In this document: positions 48,469-58,372 of the stretch, in pieces | How positions within the stretch are numbered: position 1 is the first letter of the stretch | How the letters are laid out: each line of letters starts with the position of its first letter | Origin: Marivibrio sp040218065 | Lineage (GTDB): Bacteria; Pseudomonadota; Alphaproteobacteria; UBA8366; Aestuariispiraceae | Direction of reading: 5' to 3' | Length of the DNA stretch: 64,000 nt | NCBI RefSeq assembly: GCF_040218065.1 | Contig: NZ_JAVJQE010000010.1 | Coordinates: forward strand, 223,633 to 287,632 | Notes under the pieces: model-generated | Told to the model about the DNA's origin: nothing | Databases searched by the model: none | What the model saw: the letters and a program-made list of their open reading frames with translations, nothing else | Program-made: the position numbers and the translations under genes

Positions 48469-51400
48469 ATGTCTTTCCGCGACGCGCTGCTGTCGGGCGC
48501 TTTCTTCGGCAAAAATCGCGATCTGCAGGCCGGGCGTTCGCTGCGCGGGGGCGCGCCCTTGCGCGGGCTCACCCATGTCGCACCCTTGGCTCTGGAGCCG
48601 CGGTTCATGTTCGACGCGGCCGGCGTCGCCACCGGCGCGGAGGCGGCGCAGGACGCCGCGGCGGAGGCCGAGGCTGCGGCCGGCGCCGACGGCGCGGGCG
48701 ACCCAGCGGACGATGACGGCGTCGAGGCGGCCGTCGCCGCCCATACGCCGCCCGAGAACCGCAAAGAGGTGGTGATCGTCGATCCGACCGTGGCGGACTA
48801 TCAGACCTTGCTGGACGGCATGGACCCGGACGTCGAGGTGATCATGCTCGACAGCACCGGCACGGTTAGTGAGATTGCAGACGCCCTGGTCGGGCGCACC
48901 GATCTGAGCGCGATCCATATTCTTAGCCACGGCGGCGCCGGGTCTCTCGTCCTCGGAGGCGAGACGTTGACGCTCTCCACGCTGGAGGCGAACGCCGACG
49001 CGCTGGCGCGAATCGGCTCGACGCTGAACGCCGACGGCGATTTGCTGCTCTACGGCTGCAACGTCGGCGCCGACGGCGCCGGGCGGGGCTTCATCGCCGG
49101 CATGGCGGAGTTGACCGGCGCAGACGTCGCCGCCTCCACCGACGAGACCGGCGCGGCTGCCCTGGGCGGGGACTGGGATCTGGAGGCGACGGTCGGCGAG
49201 ATCGAGACCGCGATTGCGGTTTCTGACGCAGCCCAGGCCGAGTACGGCTTTACGCTGGCGACCTTTGATTTCACAAGCGCCAGCGGCGGCGGCACCGCCA
49301 CCGTCACTCAAACGGTCAGCGGCGTGACGATGACGATCACGAACGCCGGAAGCCAATCTATGGCCGTCTCGACCGCTGCGAACGGGCTCGGGACGATTTC
49401 CGGCAATTCGGTGATCGGCAATTCAGCGCTCAGCGGAACGTGGACCGTTTCCTTCAGCAGCAGCGTGAACGTCACGCAGTTCGAGTTCCTTACCCAGACG
49501 AGCGCCAGCTTCAACTGGATCTTCACGCCTTCCGGCGGGACCGGCACGACGCGCACGGTCAGCAATACGGGCGACTTGACGCTGAACCAGGGCGTGTCGA
49601 TCACCGCGTCCGGCGGCGGCAATCTGGATTGGAGCGGCATCACCAGTTTCACGATCGCGCGGTCCGACGGCAGCAACGACACCCGTCCGGCGCTCGACGG
49701 GATCCAGTTCACCGCCGCCAACTCCGCCCCCGCGCTCGGCGGGACGCCGGCGGACGACACGGTGACGGAGGATGTGGCGACGGCGATAGATCTGTCGGCC
49801 TACAACATCTCCGACGCCGACGGCGACACGGTGACGCTGACGCTGGCGGTCGATCGCGGCTCGATCGCGGGCGCGGCCGGGACGGGGATCACGATCAACA
49901 ATTCGGGCACCGCGTCGATGACGCTGCAGGGCTCGGTCGCGAACCTCAACACCTACCTCAACGACACCTCCAAGATCACCTACACGACCGGGACCAACGA
50001 CACGACCGCGGCGACGCTGACGGTCACGCCGAACGACGGCACGGTGAACGGGACGGCCGATACGGTGACGCTCAACGTCACCGCGCAGAACGACGATCCC
50101 ACGATGGCGAGCCTGCCGGCCTCGGTCAGCTTCACCGAGGATACGCAGGGCAATTTCGACCTCTCGGCCGCGACCTTCGCGGATGTGGATTCCGGCGGTT
50201 CGAACGTGACGCTGACGCTGGCGGCGGGGGCCGGGACGTTTGCGGCGAGCAGCGGCGGGTCGGTGACCATCGGCGGGTCGGGGACGAGCACGCTGACCTT
50301 GACCGGCACGGCGTCGAACATCGACACCTACCTCAACACCGCCAGCAACATTCAGTACACGCCGGCCGCGAACGCCAACGGCAGCCCGGCGACCACGGTG
50401 ACGGTCACCGCGAACGACGGCGGCAATACCGGCGCCGGCGGCGGGACCAACGTCAATCTCGGGACGGTCAACGTCAATGTCAGCGCGGTGAACGACGCGC
50501 CGACGGCGACGGGCGCGCCGGCGGACGTCTCGGTGACGGAGGATACGGCGTCGAACTTCGACCTGTCGGCCGTGACCTTCGCGGACGTCGACGGGAACAG
50601 CCTGACGGTGACGCTGGCGGCCTCGGCCGGCACCTTCACGGCGTCCAGCGGCGGAGGGGTGACGATCGGCGGGTCAGGCACCGGCTCGCTGACGCTGGCG
50701 GGCACGGCGGCGGCGATCAACAGCTATCTCGATACGACGACGAACATCCAATACACCGGCGCCTCCAACGCGGCCGGCGACAATGCGGCGACCTATACGC
50801 TCAACGCCAATGACGGGACGGTCAATCCGCAGGTCGGCTCGGGCAATATCGACATCACCGGCGTGCAGGACGCGCCGACGGCGAGCGGCGTGCCCTCCGA
50901 CGTGACGGTGACGGAGGACCAGGCCTCCAACTTCGACCTGTCGGCGGTGACCTTCGCCGACGTCGACGGCGACAGCCTGACGGTGACGCTGGCGGCCTCG
51001 GCCGGGACCTTTACGGCGTCGAGCGGCGGCTCGGTCACGGTGGGCGGCAGCGGCACGGGCTCGCTGACGCTTCAGGGTACGGCGGCCAACATCAACACGT
51101 TCCTCGATACGGCCAGCAACATCCAATATACCGGCGCCTCGAACGTGAACGGCGACAACGCCGCCACCTTCACGATCAACGCCAACGACGGGACGGTGAA
51201 CCCGCAGGTCGGCTCCGGCAATATCGACATTACGGCCGCGAACGACGCGCCGACGGCGACCGGCGTGCCGACGGACGTCTCGGTGACGGAGGATCAGGCG
51301 TCGAATTTCGATCTGTCGGCGGTGAGCTTCGCGGACGTGGACGGCGACAGCCTGACCGTGACGCTGGCGGCTTCGGCCGGGACCTTCACGGCGTCGAGCG

Positions 51401-54400
51401 GCGGCGGTGTGACGGTCGGCGGCAGCGGCACGGGCTCGCTGACGCTCGCCGGCACGGTCGCGAACATCAACACCTATCTCGATACGGCCAGCAACATCCA
51501 ATACACCGGCGCCTCCAACGCGGCCGGCGACAATGCGGCCACCTTCACCATCAATGCGAACGACGGCACGGTGAATCCCCAGGTCGGCTCCGGCAATATC
51601 GACATCACGGGGACGAACGACCCGGCGGTGCTGGGGACGACCTCGACGCCGAGTTATACGGAAGGCGGGTCTTCGGCGCTGCTGGCCGGGACCTCGACCT
51701 TCAGCGACCCGGACACGACGACGGCCTTCAACGGCGCGACGATGACCTTCTCGCTCGACACCTACCGCACCGGCGACCAACTGAGCTTCCCCGCCAGCTT
51801 CAGCCCGTCCGGCGGCGGCACGGTGACCTACAACTCCGGGACCGGCGCGGTCTCCTATAACAGTACGCAGATCGGCACGGTCAGCGGCGGGAACGCGCAG
51901 GCGTTGACGGTCACCTTCAACGCCAGCGCGACGACGGCGGGCGTTCAGGCCGTGATGCGCTCGGCCGTCTATTTCTCCACCAGCGACACGCCGGCGCAGG
52001 TGAACACCGACACCGATCGGACGATCAGCGTCGTCTTCAACGACACGACGGTGGATTCGAACACGCTCAACAACACGCTCTCGGTGGCGGGCGTGAACGA
52101 CGCGCCCAGCTTCACCGGCCTCGACGGAACGCCCGCCTTCACCGAGGGCGGCTCGGCCGTCGTGCTGGATTCCAACGTGACGGTGGCGGACGCGGAGCTC
52201 GACTTCATCAACAGCGGCAACGGCTCCTACGCCGGCGCGACGCTGACCATCGCGCGCAACGGCGGAGCGAACGCCTCCGACATCTTCTCGATCCAGTCGG
52301 GCGGCAATCTGACGGTCGCGGGCTCCAACATCTCGTCGGGCGGCAACGTGATCGCCAGCTTTGACACGTCGTCCGCGGGCCAAGTGACGATCACCTTCCA
52401 GAACAACGGCACGCAGCCGACGACCGCGCTGGTCAACGAGGTGATGCAGGCTGTCCGCTATCAGAACAATTCGAACGACCCGGCGAATTCGGTGCAGTTG
52501 AACTGGACCTTCTCAGACGGAGGCTCGGCCGCCCAGGGCTCGGGCGGAGCGCAGACGGCGACGGGCTCGACCACCGTCTCGGTCACCAACGTCAACGACG
52601 CGCCGACGCTGAGCGCCACCGGCGGCGACCCGACCTATGTCGAGGGAGCGGGCGCCGCGGATCTGTTCAACACCGTCTCCGCCGACACGGTGGAGACGAC
52701 GAACACGACCGACCGCTTCGCCTCAATGACCGTGACGGTGACGAACGTCTCCGACGGGTCCAGCGAGATCCTGCGCTTCGACGGCTCCGACGTGGCGCTC
52801 ACCAACGGCAACAGCGTCAACACGGCGACGAACGGGCTCAGCGTGTCGGTCTCGGTGACGGGATCGACCGCGACGGTCAGCTTCACGGGCGCCAGCCTGA
52901 CCAACGCGCAGATGCAGACGCTGGTCGACGCCATGGCCTATCGCAACAGCAGCGACAACCCGACGACGGCGAGCAACCGCGTCGTCACCATCACCGGGAT
53001 CACCGACAATGGCGGCACGGCCAACAGCGGGGCGGACTCCGCCGCGCCGAACCTGACCTCCACCGTCTCGCTGACGGGCGTCAACGACCCGCCGGTCATC
53101 GGCGCTCTGGGCGGCGACAACACGGCGCTGCAGCCGGGAAGCGCGGCGAACATCGACAATGGCGGCAACGCGACCGTGACGAATGCGGATTCGGCCGATT
53201 ATAACGGCGGCTCGCTGACCATCACCGACAATGGCGGGAACAACACGGCCAACGGGAATTTCGCGGTCGACGGGACGAACGTGACCTCGGGCGGCGACGG
53301 GACGATCGCCGCGGGCGAGACCATCCAGGTCGGCGGGGTGTCGATCGGCACGGTGCACGCCACCAATGACGGGCAGGGCGGCAACAGCCTGCAGATCGAC
53401 TTCGCGGCGGACTCAACCAACGCCCGCGTCCAGACGCTGTTGCGCAACATCACCTGGTCGGCCGCGGCCGGCACCGGCGCGCAGACCTTCACCGCGACGC
53501 TGAACGATGCGGACGGCACAGCCAACAGCGGCGACCAGGACGGAACCGCCAACTTCACCATGACCCTCGGGAACGCGCCGACCTTGGGCGGAACCCCGGC
53601 GGACGCGACCATCACCGAAGATACGGCGACGGCGATCGACCTCTCCGCCTACAATGTGGGCGATGCGGACGGCGACACCGTCACGCTGACGCTCGCGGTG
53701 ACGGCGGGGACCATTGCGACCACCGATGGGAACGGCACGACCGCCGGCGTGACGATCGCCAACTCCGGCTCCGCGTCGATGACGCTGCAGGGCTCGGTCG
53801 CGGACCTGAACACCTATCTGAATGACGCGACCAAGGTGGTCTACACGCCCGTCGCCGACAGCACGACGGCGGCGACGCTGACGGTGACGCCGAACGACGG
53901 CACGATCGGCGGCGACGCCGACACGGTGACGATCAACATCACGGCCGTGAACGACGCGCCGACCGCGACGGGCGTGCCGAGCGACGTCAGCGTGACGGAG
54001 GACGTCGCCTCCAATTTCGATCTCTCGGCGGTGACCTTCGCGGATGTCGACGGCGACAGCTTGACGGTGACGCTGGCCGCCTCGGCCGGGACGTTCAGCG
54101 CCAGCTCTTCGGGGGGGGTGACGATCGGCGGCTCGGGCACGGGCTCGCTGACGCTTGCGGGGACGGCGGCGAACATCAACACCTATTTGGACACCGTCTC
54201 CAACATCCAATACACCAGCGCTTCTAACGCCAACGGCAACGATGCGGCGACCTTCACGGTCAACGTCAACGACGGGACGGTCAATCCGCAGCTCGGGACC
54301 GGCAACATCGACATCACGGCCGTCAACGACGCGCCGACGCTGGGCGGAAGCCCGCCCGACGTCACGACGCTGACGGCGGGTCAGGCGACGGCCGTGGATC

Positions 54401-55455
54401 TCTCGGCCTACGATGTCGCGGACGTCGAGGGGGGGACGATCACCCTCACCCTGGCGGTCGACAGCGGGACGATCGCGAGCACGGACGGTACGGGCGGGCC
54501 TTTCTCGGGCGTCACGGTAGGCGGCTCCGGGACGACGTCGATGACCCTGCAAGGCACGGCGGCGAATCTGAACGCCTACCTGAATGATGCGACCAAGATC
54601 GAATTCACGCCCACCGGCTCCACCAACGCCACGCTGACCGTCACGCCGAACGACGGAACCGTGAACGGGACGGCGGATACGGTCGCGTTGAACTTCCCGG
54701 CGCCCGATGACGACGGCGATACGTTCGTCCCGCCGCCGCCAGCGCCGACGCCCTCGGCGGGCGCGCCTCCGCCGGCGCCGCCGCCTGCGCCGCCGCCGGA
54801 TAGCGGTACGCCGGTCGGACAAAGCGCCGGCGGCCTCGGGTTGGGCGTTGGCGCGGCGAACAATCCTGGGGCTAACAGCGCAGTCACCGGCAATCTCGGC
54901 TCTGTGAGCCCGCTCGACAACAGCGGCGCGCCGGTTCAGACGGGTCTGCAAGGCGGCGCGGGCGGCGGCGGCTTCGGGCAGGGCCAGGGCGGCGGCCAAA
55001 ACGTCGGCGCCGGCTTCGGCCAGGGCGGCGGATTTGGCGGCGGCTTCGGCGGCGGTCTGGCGGGCGGCGGCCTTGGGGGCGGCGGCCTGGGCGGCGGCGG
55101 CCTGGACGGTGAGCTTGGGGGCGGCGGTCCTGGCGCTGGCGGCGGTCCGGCTGGCGGCGGTCCGGCGGGCGAGGGTCCGGCGGGCGACGACGCGGCGGCG
55201 GCCTCGCCGGCCGCGCAGCCTGACGCGCCGGCGCCGGTCGAGACGGCCCGGGACGACGGCGAGAGGGAGCCGCGCGCCTCCGAGGCGGCCTCCGTCCAGG
55301 GGCGCGCAGCGCTTGCGGCCGCGCTCGATGCGGCGCCGCAGGTCGCGACCCTCGACTTCAGCGAACAGCTGGCGGCGATCGACGCGGACAGCCGCTTGGA
55401 GGCGGACGCGCTTGCGCGGGCTCTCGCCCTGCACGCGCCCCCGCCGGCGGCCTAG
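48469..55455 (+). CDS. Giant DUF4347 / cadherin-like repeat surface protein, 2328 aa
   Basis: Domains in order: an Arg-rich N-terminus with the LEPR motif (ALEPRFMFDAAG, 42-45); an Ala/Asp-rich acidic linker (55-95); a DUF4347 domain (about 100-262) with SHGG (His154) and YGCNVG (Cys197), a spacing like the His/Cys pair of caspase-fold peptidases; a beta-sandwich region (265-417); twelve cadherin/VCBS-like repeats (about 418-2080) rich in DVDGDS and VTEDxASNFDLS; a Pro-rich linker (about 2088-2111); a Gly-rich stretch (about 2163-2243); and a helical C-terminus (LDFSEQLAAIDADSRLEADA). There is no Sec signal, so export by the TolC/HlyD genes that follow is likely. Probably an adhesin; the DUF4347 may self-process. 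Confidence 0.9.
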   Translation: MSFRDALLSGAFFGKNRDLQAGRSLRGGAPLRGLTHVAPLALEPRFMFDAAGVATGAEAAQDAAAEAEAAAGADGAGDPADDDGVEAAVAAHTPPENRKEVVIVDPTVADYQTLLDGMDPDVEVIMLDSTGTVSEIADALVGRTDLSAIHILSHGGAGSLVLGGETLTLSTLEANADALARIGSTLNADGDLLLYGCNVGADGAGRGFIAGMAELTGADVAASTDETGAAALGGDWDLEATVGEIETAIAVSDAAQAEYGFTLATFDFTSASGGGTATVTQTVSGVTMTITNAGSQSMAVSTAANGLGTISGNSVIGNSALSGTWTVSFSSSVNVTQFEFLTQTSASFNWIFTPSGGTGTTRTVSNTGDLTLNQGVSITASGGGNLDWSGITSFTIARSDGSNDTRPALDGIQFTAANSAPALGGTPADDTVTEDVATAIDLSAYNISDADGDTVTLTLAVDRGSIAGAAGTGITINNSGTASMTLQGSVANLNTYLNDTSKITYTTGTNDTTAATLTVTPNDGTVNGTADTVTLNVTAQNDDPTMASLPASVSFTEDTQGNFDLSAATFADVDSGGSNVTLTLAAGAGTFAASSGGSVTIGGSGTSTLTLTGTASNIDTYLNTASNIQYTPAANANGSPATTVTVTANDGGNTGAGGGTNVNLGTVNVNVSAVNDAPTATGAPADVSVTEDTASNFDLSAVTFADVDGNSLTVTLAASAGTFTASSGGGVTIGGSGTGSLTLAGTAAAINSYLDTTTNIQYTGASNAAGDNAATYTLNANDGTVNPQVGSGNIDITGVQDAPTASGVPSDVTVTEDQASNFDLSAVTFADVDGDSLTVTLAASAGTFTASSGGSVTVGGSGTGSLTLQGTAANINTFLDTASNIQYTGASNVNGDNAATFTINANDGTVNPQVGSGNIDITAANDAPTATGVPTDVSVTEDQASNFDLSAVSFADVDGDSLTVTLAASAGTFTASSGGGVTVGGSGTGSLTLAGTVANINTYLDTASNIQYTGASNAAGDNAATFTINANDGTVNPQVGSGNIDITGTNDPAVLGTTSTPSYTEGGSSALLAGTSTFSDPDTTTAFNGATMTFSLDTYRTGDQLSFPASFSPSGGGTVTYNSGTGAVSYNSTQIGTVSGGNAQALTVTFNASATTAGVQAVMRSAVYFSTSDTPAQVNTDTDRTISVVFNDTTVDSNTLNNTLSVAGVNDAPSFTGLDGTPAFTEGGSAVVLDSNVTVADAELDFINSGNGSYAGATLTIARNGGANASDIFSIQSGGNLTVAGSNISSGGNVIASFDTSSAGQVTITFQNNGTQPTTALVNEVMQAVRYQNNSNDPANSVQLNWTFSDGGSAAQGSGGAQTATGSTTVSVTNVNDAPTLSATGGDPTYVEGAGAADLFNTVSADTVETTNTTDRFASMTVTVTNVSDGSSEILRFDGSDVALTNGNSVNTATNGLSVSVSVTGSTATVSFTGASLTNAQMQTLVDAMAYRNSSDNPTTASNRVVTITGITDNGGTANSGADSAAPNLTSTVSLTGVNDPPVIGALGGDNTALQPGSAANIDNGGNATVTNADSADYNGGSLTITDNGGNNTANGNFAVDGTNVTSGGDGTIAAGETIQVGGVSIGTVHATNDGQGGNSLQIDFAADSTNARVQTLLRNITWSAAAGTGAQTFTATLNDADGTANSGDQDGTANFTMTLGNAPTLGGTPADATITEDTATAIDLSAYNVGDADGDTVTLTLAVTAGTIATTDGNGTTAGVTIANSGSASMTLQGSVADLNTYLNDATKVVYTPVADSTTAATLTVTPNDGTIGGDADTVTINITAVNDAPTATGVPSDVSVTEDVASNFDLSAVTFADVDGDSLTVTLAASAGTFSASSSGGVTIGGSGTGSLTLAGTAANINTYLDTVSNIQYTSASNANGNDAATFTVNVNDGTVNPQLGTGNIDITAVNDAPTLGGSPPDVTTLTAGQATAVDLSAYDVADVEGGTITLTLAVDSGTIASTDGTGGPFSGVTVGGSGTTSMTLQGTAANLNAYLNDATKIEFTPTGSTNATLTVTPNDGTVNGTADTVALNFPAPDDDGDTFVPPPPAPTPSAGAPPPAPPPAPPPDSGTPVGQSAGGLGLGVGAANNPGANSAVTGNLGSVSPLDNSGAPVQTGLQGGAGGGGFGQGQGGGQNVGAGFGQGGGFGGGFGGGLAGGGLGGGGLGGGGLDGELGGGGPGAGGGPAGGGPAGEGPAGDDAAAASPAAQPDAPAPVETARDDGEREPRASEAASVQGRAALAAALDAAPQVATLDFSEQLAAIDADSRLEADALARALALHAPPPAA
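49720..54708 (+). repeat. Twelve tandem cadherin/VCBS-like modules in the giant gene
   Basis: Module starts (codons for Asn-Asp-Ala-Pro or variants) are near 49720, 50092, 50491, 50869, 51241, 51616, 52096, 52594, 53083, 53572, 53950 and 54328. Those at 50491, 50869, 51241 and 53950 are nearly alike (SVTEDxASNFDLSAVTFADVDG). Those at 49720, 53572 and 54328 form a second type (AIDLSAYNxxDADGDT). Those at 51616-53083 are longer and more divergent. High DNA similarity among the first set invites recombination and copy-number change. Confidence 0.85.
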
Positions 55456-55479
55456 TCGCTGTGGCAAAGGTGCAACGCG

Positions 55480-55497
55480 CGGCGCCGCTTCGCGCCG
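55480..55497 (+). terminator. Hairpin after the giant gene
   Basis: CGGCGC (55480-55485) and GCGCCG (55492-55497) pair across a six-base loop, 25 bases after the giant gene's stop. There is no T run, so it is at best a weak or factor-dependent terminator. Confidence 0.25.
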
Positions 55498-55561
55498 GCG
55501 GGGTGGGAAGAGCCCCCGAGACGGTGGCGCTGACGCGCCAATTCGGATATCACATGCAACG

Positions 55562-55646
55562 CTCGTATGGAGACGTATAACATATAGACAAATTACTCAT
55601 ACGAGTGCATATATGTTGAGTTTTGCCGGAGAAGTGTATACTCCGG
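55562..55646 (+). promoter_or_regulatory. AT-rich leader with two inverted repeats upstream of the TolC gene
   Basis: CTCGTATG (55562-55569) is repeated inverted as CATACGAG (55598-55605). CCGGAG (55626-55631) and CTCCGG (55641-55646) flank AAGTGTATA. TATACT at 55637 with TTGAGT at 55616 is a possible, tightly spaced promoter for the exporter genes. The region is clearly more AT-rich than its surroundings. No gene lies in 55456-55703. Confidence 0.45.
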
Positions 55647-55703
55647 GTTGCAGTGCAAGGGTGGTGCGACGGTGCGGAGCCGTTCAGCCGAGAGAGGGGC
55701 CTG

Positions 55704-57524
55704 ATGGGTATCGGTAGGTTTTCCCGGGCGATCGGTGTCGCCGTGCTGCTGGCGGCGGGCCTCGCCGCCTGCGCGCCGGTCGCGCCGGAGCCGTTCACGC
55801 CGACGGATCACGCCGACCGGGTCGAGCGCGATCTGAAGACTCTTTTTCTGGATCAAACCGAGATTTCGGGTCCTCTGACGTTGGAGGAGGCGATCGCGCG
55901 GGCGCTCAAATACAACCTCGACCGCCGGCTCAAGCTGATGGAGGAGGCGGTCAGCGTTCGCCAGCTGGACGTCGCCAACATGAACCTGCTGCCCGACGTG
56001 GTTGCGAACGCCGGCTATTCCACCCGATCGAACTCCGACACGACGTTCAATGAGGCGCGCACCTCCACGTCGACCACCAGCGATCAGACGCTCCGGACGG
56101 CCGATCTGACCGCCTCCTGGAACATCCTGGATTTCGGCATCGGCTATATCCGGGCGCAACAGCAGGCGGATCTGGCGCTGATCGTTCGGGAGCGCCGCCG
56201 CCAGGTCATCCACAACATCCTGCAGGACACGCGCGCCGCCTACTGGCGCGCGGCCGCGGCGGAGCGCGCGCTGCAGTCTTTCGAGCCGTTGCTGGAGGAG
56301 GTGCGCGGCGCGTTAGAGGCGTCCGAGCGGCAGGCGCAGGAAGGCGTCGGCGCCCTCGATGCGTTGATCTATCAGCGCGACTTGCTGCGCACGATGCGCC
56401 AGCTGGAATCGCTGCGCCGCGATATGCGGGCCGCCCGCGCGGAATTGGCGGTCCTCATGAACGTCCATCCGAATTCCGATTTCGAGCTTACGGCGGCCCA
56501 AAGCGGCTTCGGGGAGGCGTTGGCGATCAATGCGGCGACCGACCGGCTGGAGATCGCGGCGCTGGAGAACCGGTCGGAGCTTCGCTCCGAAGCGTATCAG
56601 CTGCGCATCAAGCAGCGTGAGGCGCGCGCGGCGTTGCTGCAGATGATTCCCGGGCTGAATCTGTCGGCGGGGATCAATTATACGTCCGACAGCTACAAGG
56701 CGAACCAGCGCTGGTACGACGGCAGCCTGTCGCTTACCTGGAACATCATGAACCTGTTCACCGGCCCCCGGAACATCGAGCTGGCCGAGACCGAGCAGGA
56801 GTTGAGCGAGGTGCGCCGGCTGGCTCTGTCCATGGCGGTGATCGCGCAGACCAACATCGCGCAGTTGCGCTTCGCCGCAGCGCAGCGGGACTTTGAACTC
56901 GCCCAACGCCTCGCCGACGTGGAGACGCGCATCAGCGGCCAACTGATCAACCAGGGACAGGCCCAGGCCGGCGGCGCCCGTCAGGCGATCAGCGGCAAGG
57001 TGGAAAAGGCGTTGGCCGATCTGCGACGCGATCTCGCCTACGCCGATCTGCAGGCGGCCTACGGCCGGCTGATCGCCTCGATCGGCGCCGATCCGATGGT
57101 CGCGTCGGCCGACGGTCACGATTTGGCGGCGGTCACCGACGCCGTTCGGCGGACGCTCGACTCCTGGCGGGCGGGCGACTTTGCGTCGCCGGACGACGCC
57201 GGCGAGCCGCTCGCCCTCACCCGCCCCGCGGAGACGGACGAGGCGGCCGGCGCATCGCCGGCCGGGCCCGTTGTCGCGCCGGCGGAGAGCGAGCCGCTCG
57301 CGGCGGCGCCGTCGTCGAACGGCGCGCCGGCGGCGAGGGCGGCGCAAACGCACGCCTCGGCTGCGGACGTCGCGCCGGGCGGGTTCACGGCGCCCGGCCG
57401 CGGCGGCGCGGATCCGCTCGCTCCGGCGGCCGTGCAGAGGTCGACCCCCGCCGCGCCGCCTGACAGCGCGGTCTTCACGCTTCCCGGCCAGGGTCTTTCC
57501 TTTGACGTGAGCGAGGCGTCGTGA
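55704..57524 (+). CDS. TolC-family outer-membrane efflux lipoprotein
   Basis: 606 residues. The signal ends in a lipobox (LLAAGLAAC, Cys23), so it is acylated like OprM-type channels. The body has the two-fold helical hairpin pattern of outer-membrane efflux proteins (LTLEEAIARALKYNLDRRLKL, TASWNILDFGIGYIRAQQQADLAL, LSLTWNIMNLFTGPRNIELAE). A C-terminal extension of about 110 residues is Ala/Pro/Gly-rich and disordered, which is unusual. It makes the outer-membrane duct of the export system, with the three adaptors downstream. GAGAGGGG precedes the ATG at 55704. Its stop overlaps the next start. Confidence 0.88.
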   Translation: MGIGRFSRAIGVAVLLAAGLAACAPVAPEPFTPTDHADRVERDLKTLFLDQTEISGPLTLEEAIARALKYNLDRRLKLMEEAVSVRQLDVANMNLLPDVVANAGYSTRSNSDTTFNEARTSTSTTSDQTLRTADLTASWNILDFGIGYIRAQQQADLALIVRERRRQVIHNILQDTRAAYWRAAAAERALQSFEPLLEEVRGALEASERQAQEGVGALDALIYQRDLLRTMRQLESLRRDMRAARAELAVLMNVHPNSDFELTAAQSGFGEALAINAATDRLEIAALENRSELRSEAYQLRIKQREARAALLQMIPGLNLSAGINYTSDSYKANQRWYDGSLSLTWNIMNLFTGPRNIELAETEQELSEVRRLALSMAVIAQTNIAQLRFAAAQRDFELAQRLADVETRISGQLINQGQAQAGGARQAISGKVEKALADLRRDLAYADLQAAYGRLIASIGADPMVASADGHDLAAVTDAVRRTLDSWRAGDFASPDDAGEPLALTRPAETDEAAGASPAGPVVAPAESEPLAAAPSSNGAPAARAAQTHASAADVAPGGFTAPGRGGADPLAPAAVQRSTPAAPPDSAVFTLPGQGLSFDVSEAS

Positions 57525-58363
57525 CCGGCCGGGCGGCGCGCCGCCCGGTTTCTCTCGCGCCCGGTCGAGCGGCGGCGCGCTCCGTCGTGGTGAGCGCTTG
57601 CGCTCGTATGGCGCGCGTCGCTTTTCCTCTTACATTCCTGCTCGCAAGCCTTTCCGCCGTTGCGACGGCGCAGACCCCCGCGATCGTCGACGGGCCGAGC
57701 GCGCCGGCGCTCGTGCAGGCGATGGACCGAACCGCGGTCGCGTCTGAATTGGCGGCGCGCATATCTGAAATGCCGGTGCGGCCGGGCGAGCGCTTCGCCG
57801 AAGGGGATGTGCTGGTGCGCTTCGCCTGCGCCGCCTACGAAGCGCAGCGCGCCGTGGCCCGGGCGGACGTCGCCTCGGCCCAGGCGCAGCTCGCGGTCAA
57901 AAAGCGGTTGTTCGAGCTTCAGTCCGCCGGCGCGCTTGAAGTCGACGTGGCGGCCGCGGCGGTCGCTCGCGCGCAGGCCGAGGTGCGCCTTTATCAGGTC
58001 CAGGTCGACCGCTGCATCCTGCGTGCGCCCTACGCCGGCCGCGTGGTGGAATGGACGGCCCGCCCCTTCGGCTCGGTCGAAGCCGGCGAGCCCCTTCTGG
58101 AGATCGTCGGCGTCGAGCGGCTGGAAGTCGAGGTCATCGTGCCGGTCGCCTGGATGCGCTGGCTCAAGCCGGGGGCGCGCTTTCAACTGGCTGCAGCCGA
58201 CGGCGCGCAAACCGCGCAAGCGACGGTCAAGAGCCTGGGCGCCGCCGTCGATCCGGCGAGCCAGACGGTCGTCATTCGCGGCGCGCTGGAGGAGCCGGGG
58301 CCGGGGTGGCTTCCGGGCCTTAGCGGTCGGGCGGTCTTCGCCGCGCCGGACCAGGACGGATGA
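57521..58363 (+). CDS. Periplasmic adaptor protein, short HlyD/RND-type
   Basis: 280 residues from the GTG at 57521, which overlaps the TolC stop. A signal peptide (ARVAFPLTFLLASLSAVATAQ) begins only 29 codons in, so the ATG at 57608 may be the true start, giving 251 residues. The body has the lipoyl/barrel-sandwich halves (PVRPGERFAEGDVLVRFAC and CILRAPYAGRVVEW), a helical hairpin (AVARADVASAQAQLAVKKRLFELQ) and a beta-barrel domain (LEVEVIVPVAWMRWLKPG). Periplasmic, linking the inner-membrane parts to TolC. It is shorter than most adaptors. Confidence 0.8.
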   Translation: MTGRAARRPVSLAPGRAAARSVVVSACARMARVAFPLTFLLASLSAVATAQTPAIVDGPSAPALVQAMDRTAVASELAARISEMPVRPGERFAEGDVLVRFACAAYEAQRAVARADVASAQAQLAVKKRLFELQSAGALEVDVAAAAVARAQAEVRLYQVQVDRCILRAPYAGRVVEWTARPFGSVEAGEPLLEIVGVERLEVEVIVPVAWMRWLKPGARFQLAAADGAQTAQATVKSLGAAVDPASQTVVIRGALEEPGPGWLPGLSGRAVFAAPDQDG

Positions 58364-58372
58364 GGGACCTTC

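Noticed and set aside
49720..54708. CRISPR array or satellite, suggested by the regular DNA repeats
   Set aside because: The repeats are about 375 bases or more, in frame, and encode cadherin-like modules within one long gene.
53413..55467. Long leftward reading frames antisense to the giant gene (also 50674-52383) and antisense to the exporter genes (57116-59971)
   Set aside because: They are open because of high GC and biased codon use of the rightward genes; products are Arg/Gly-rich with no domain pattern or ribosome binding sites.
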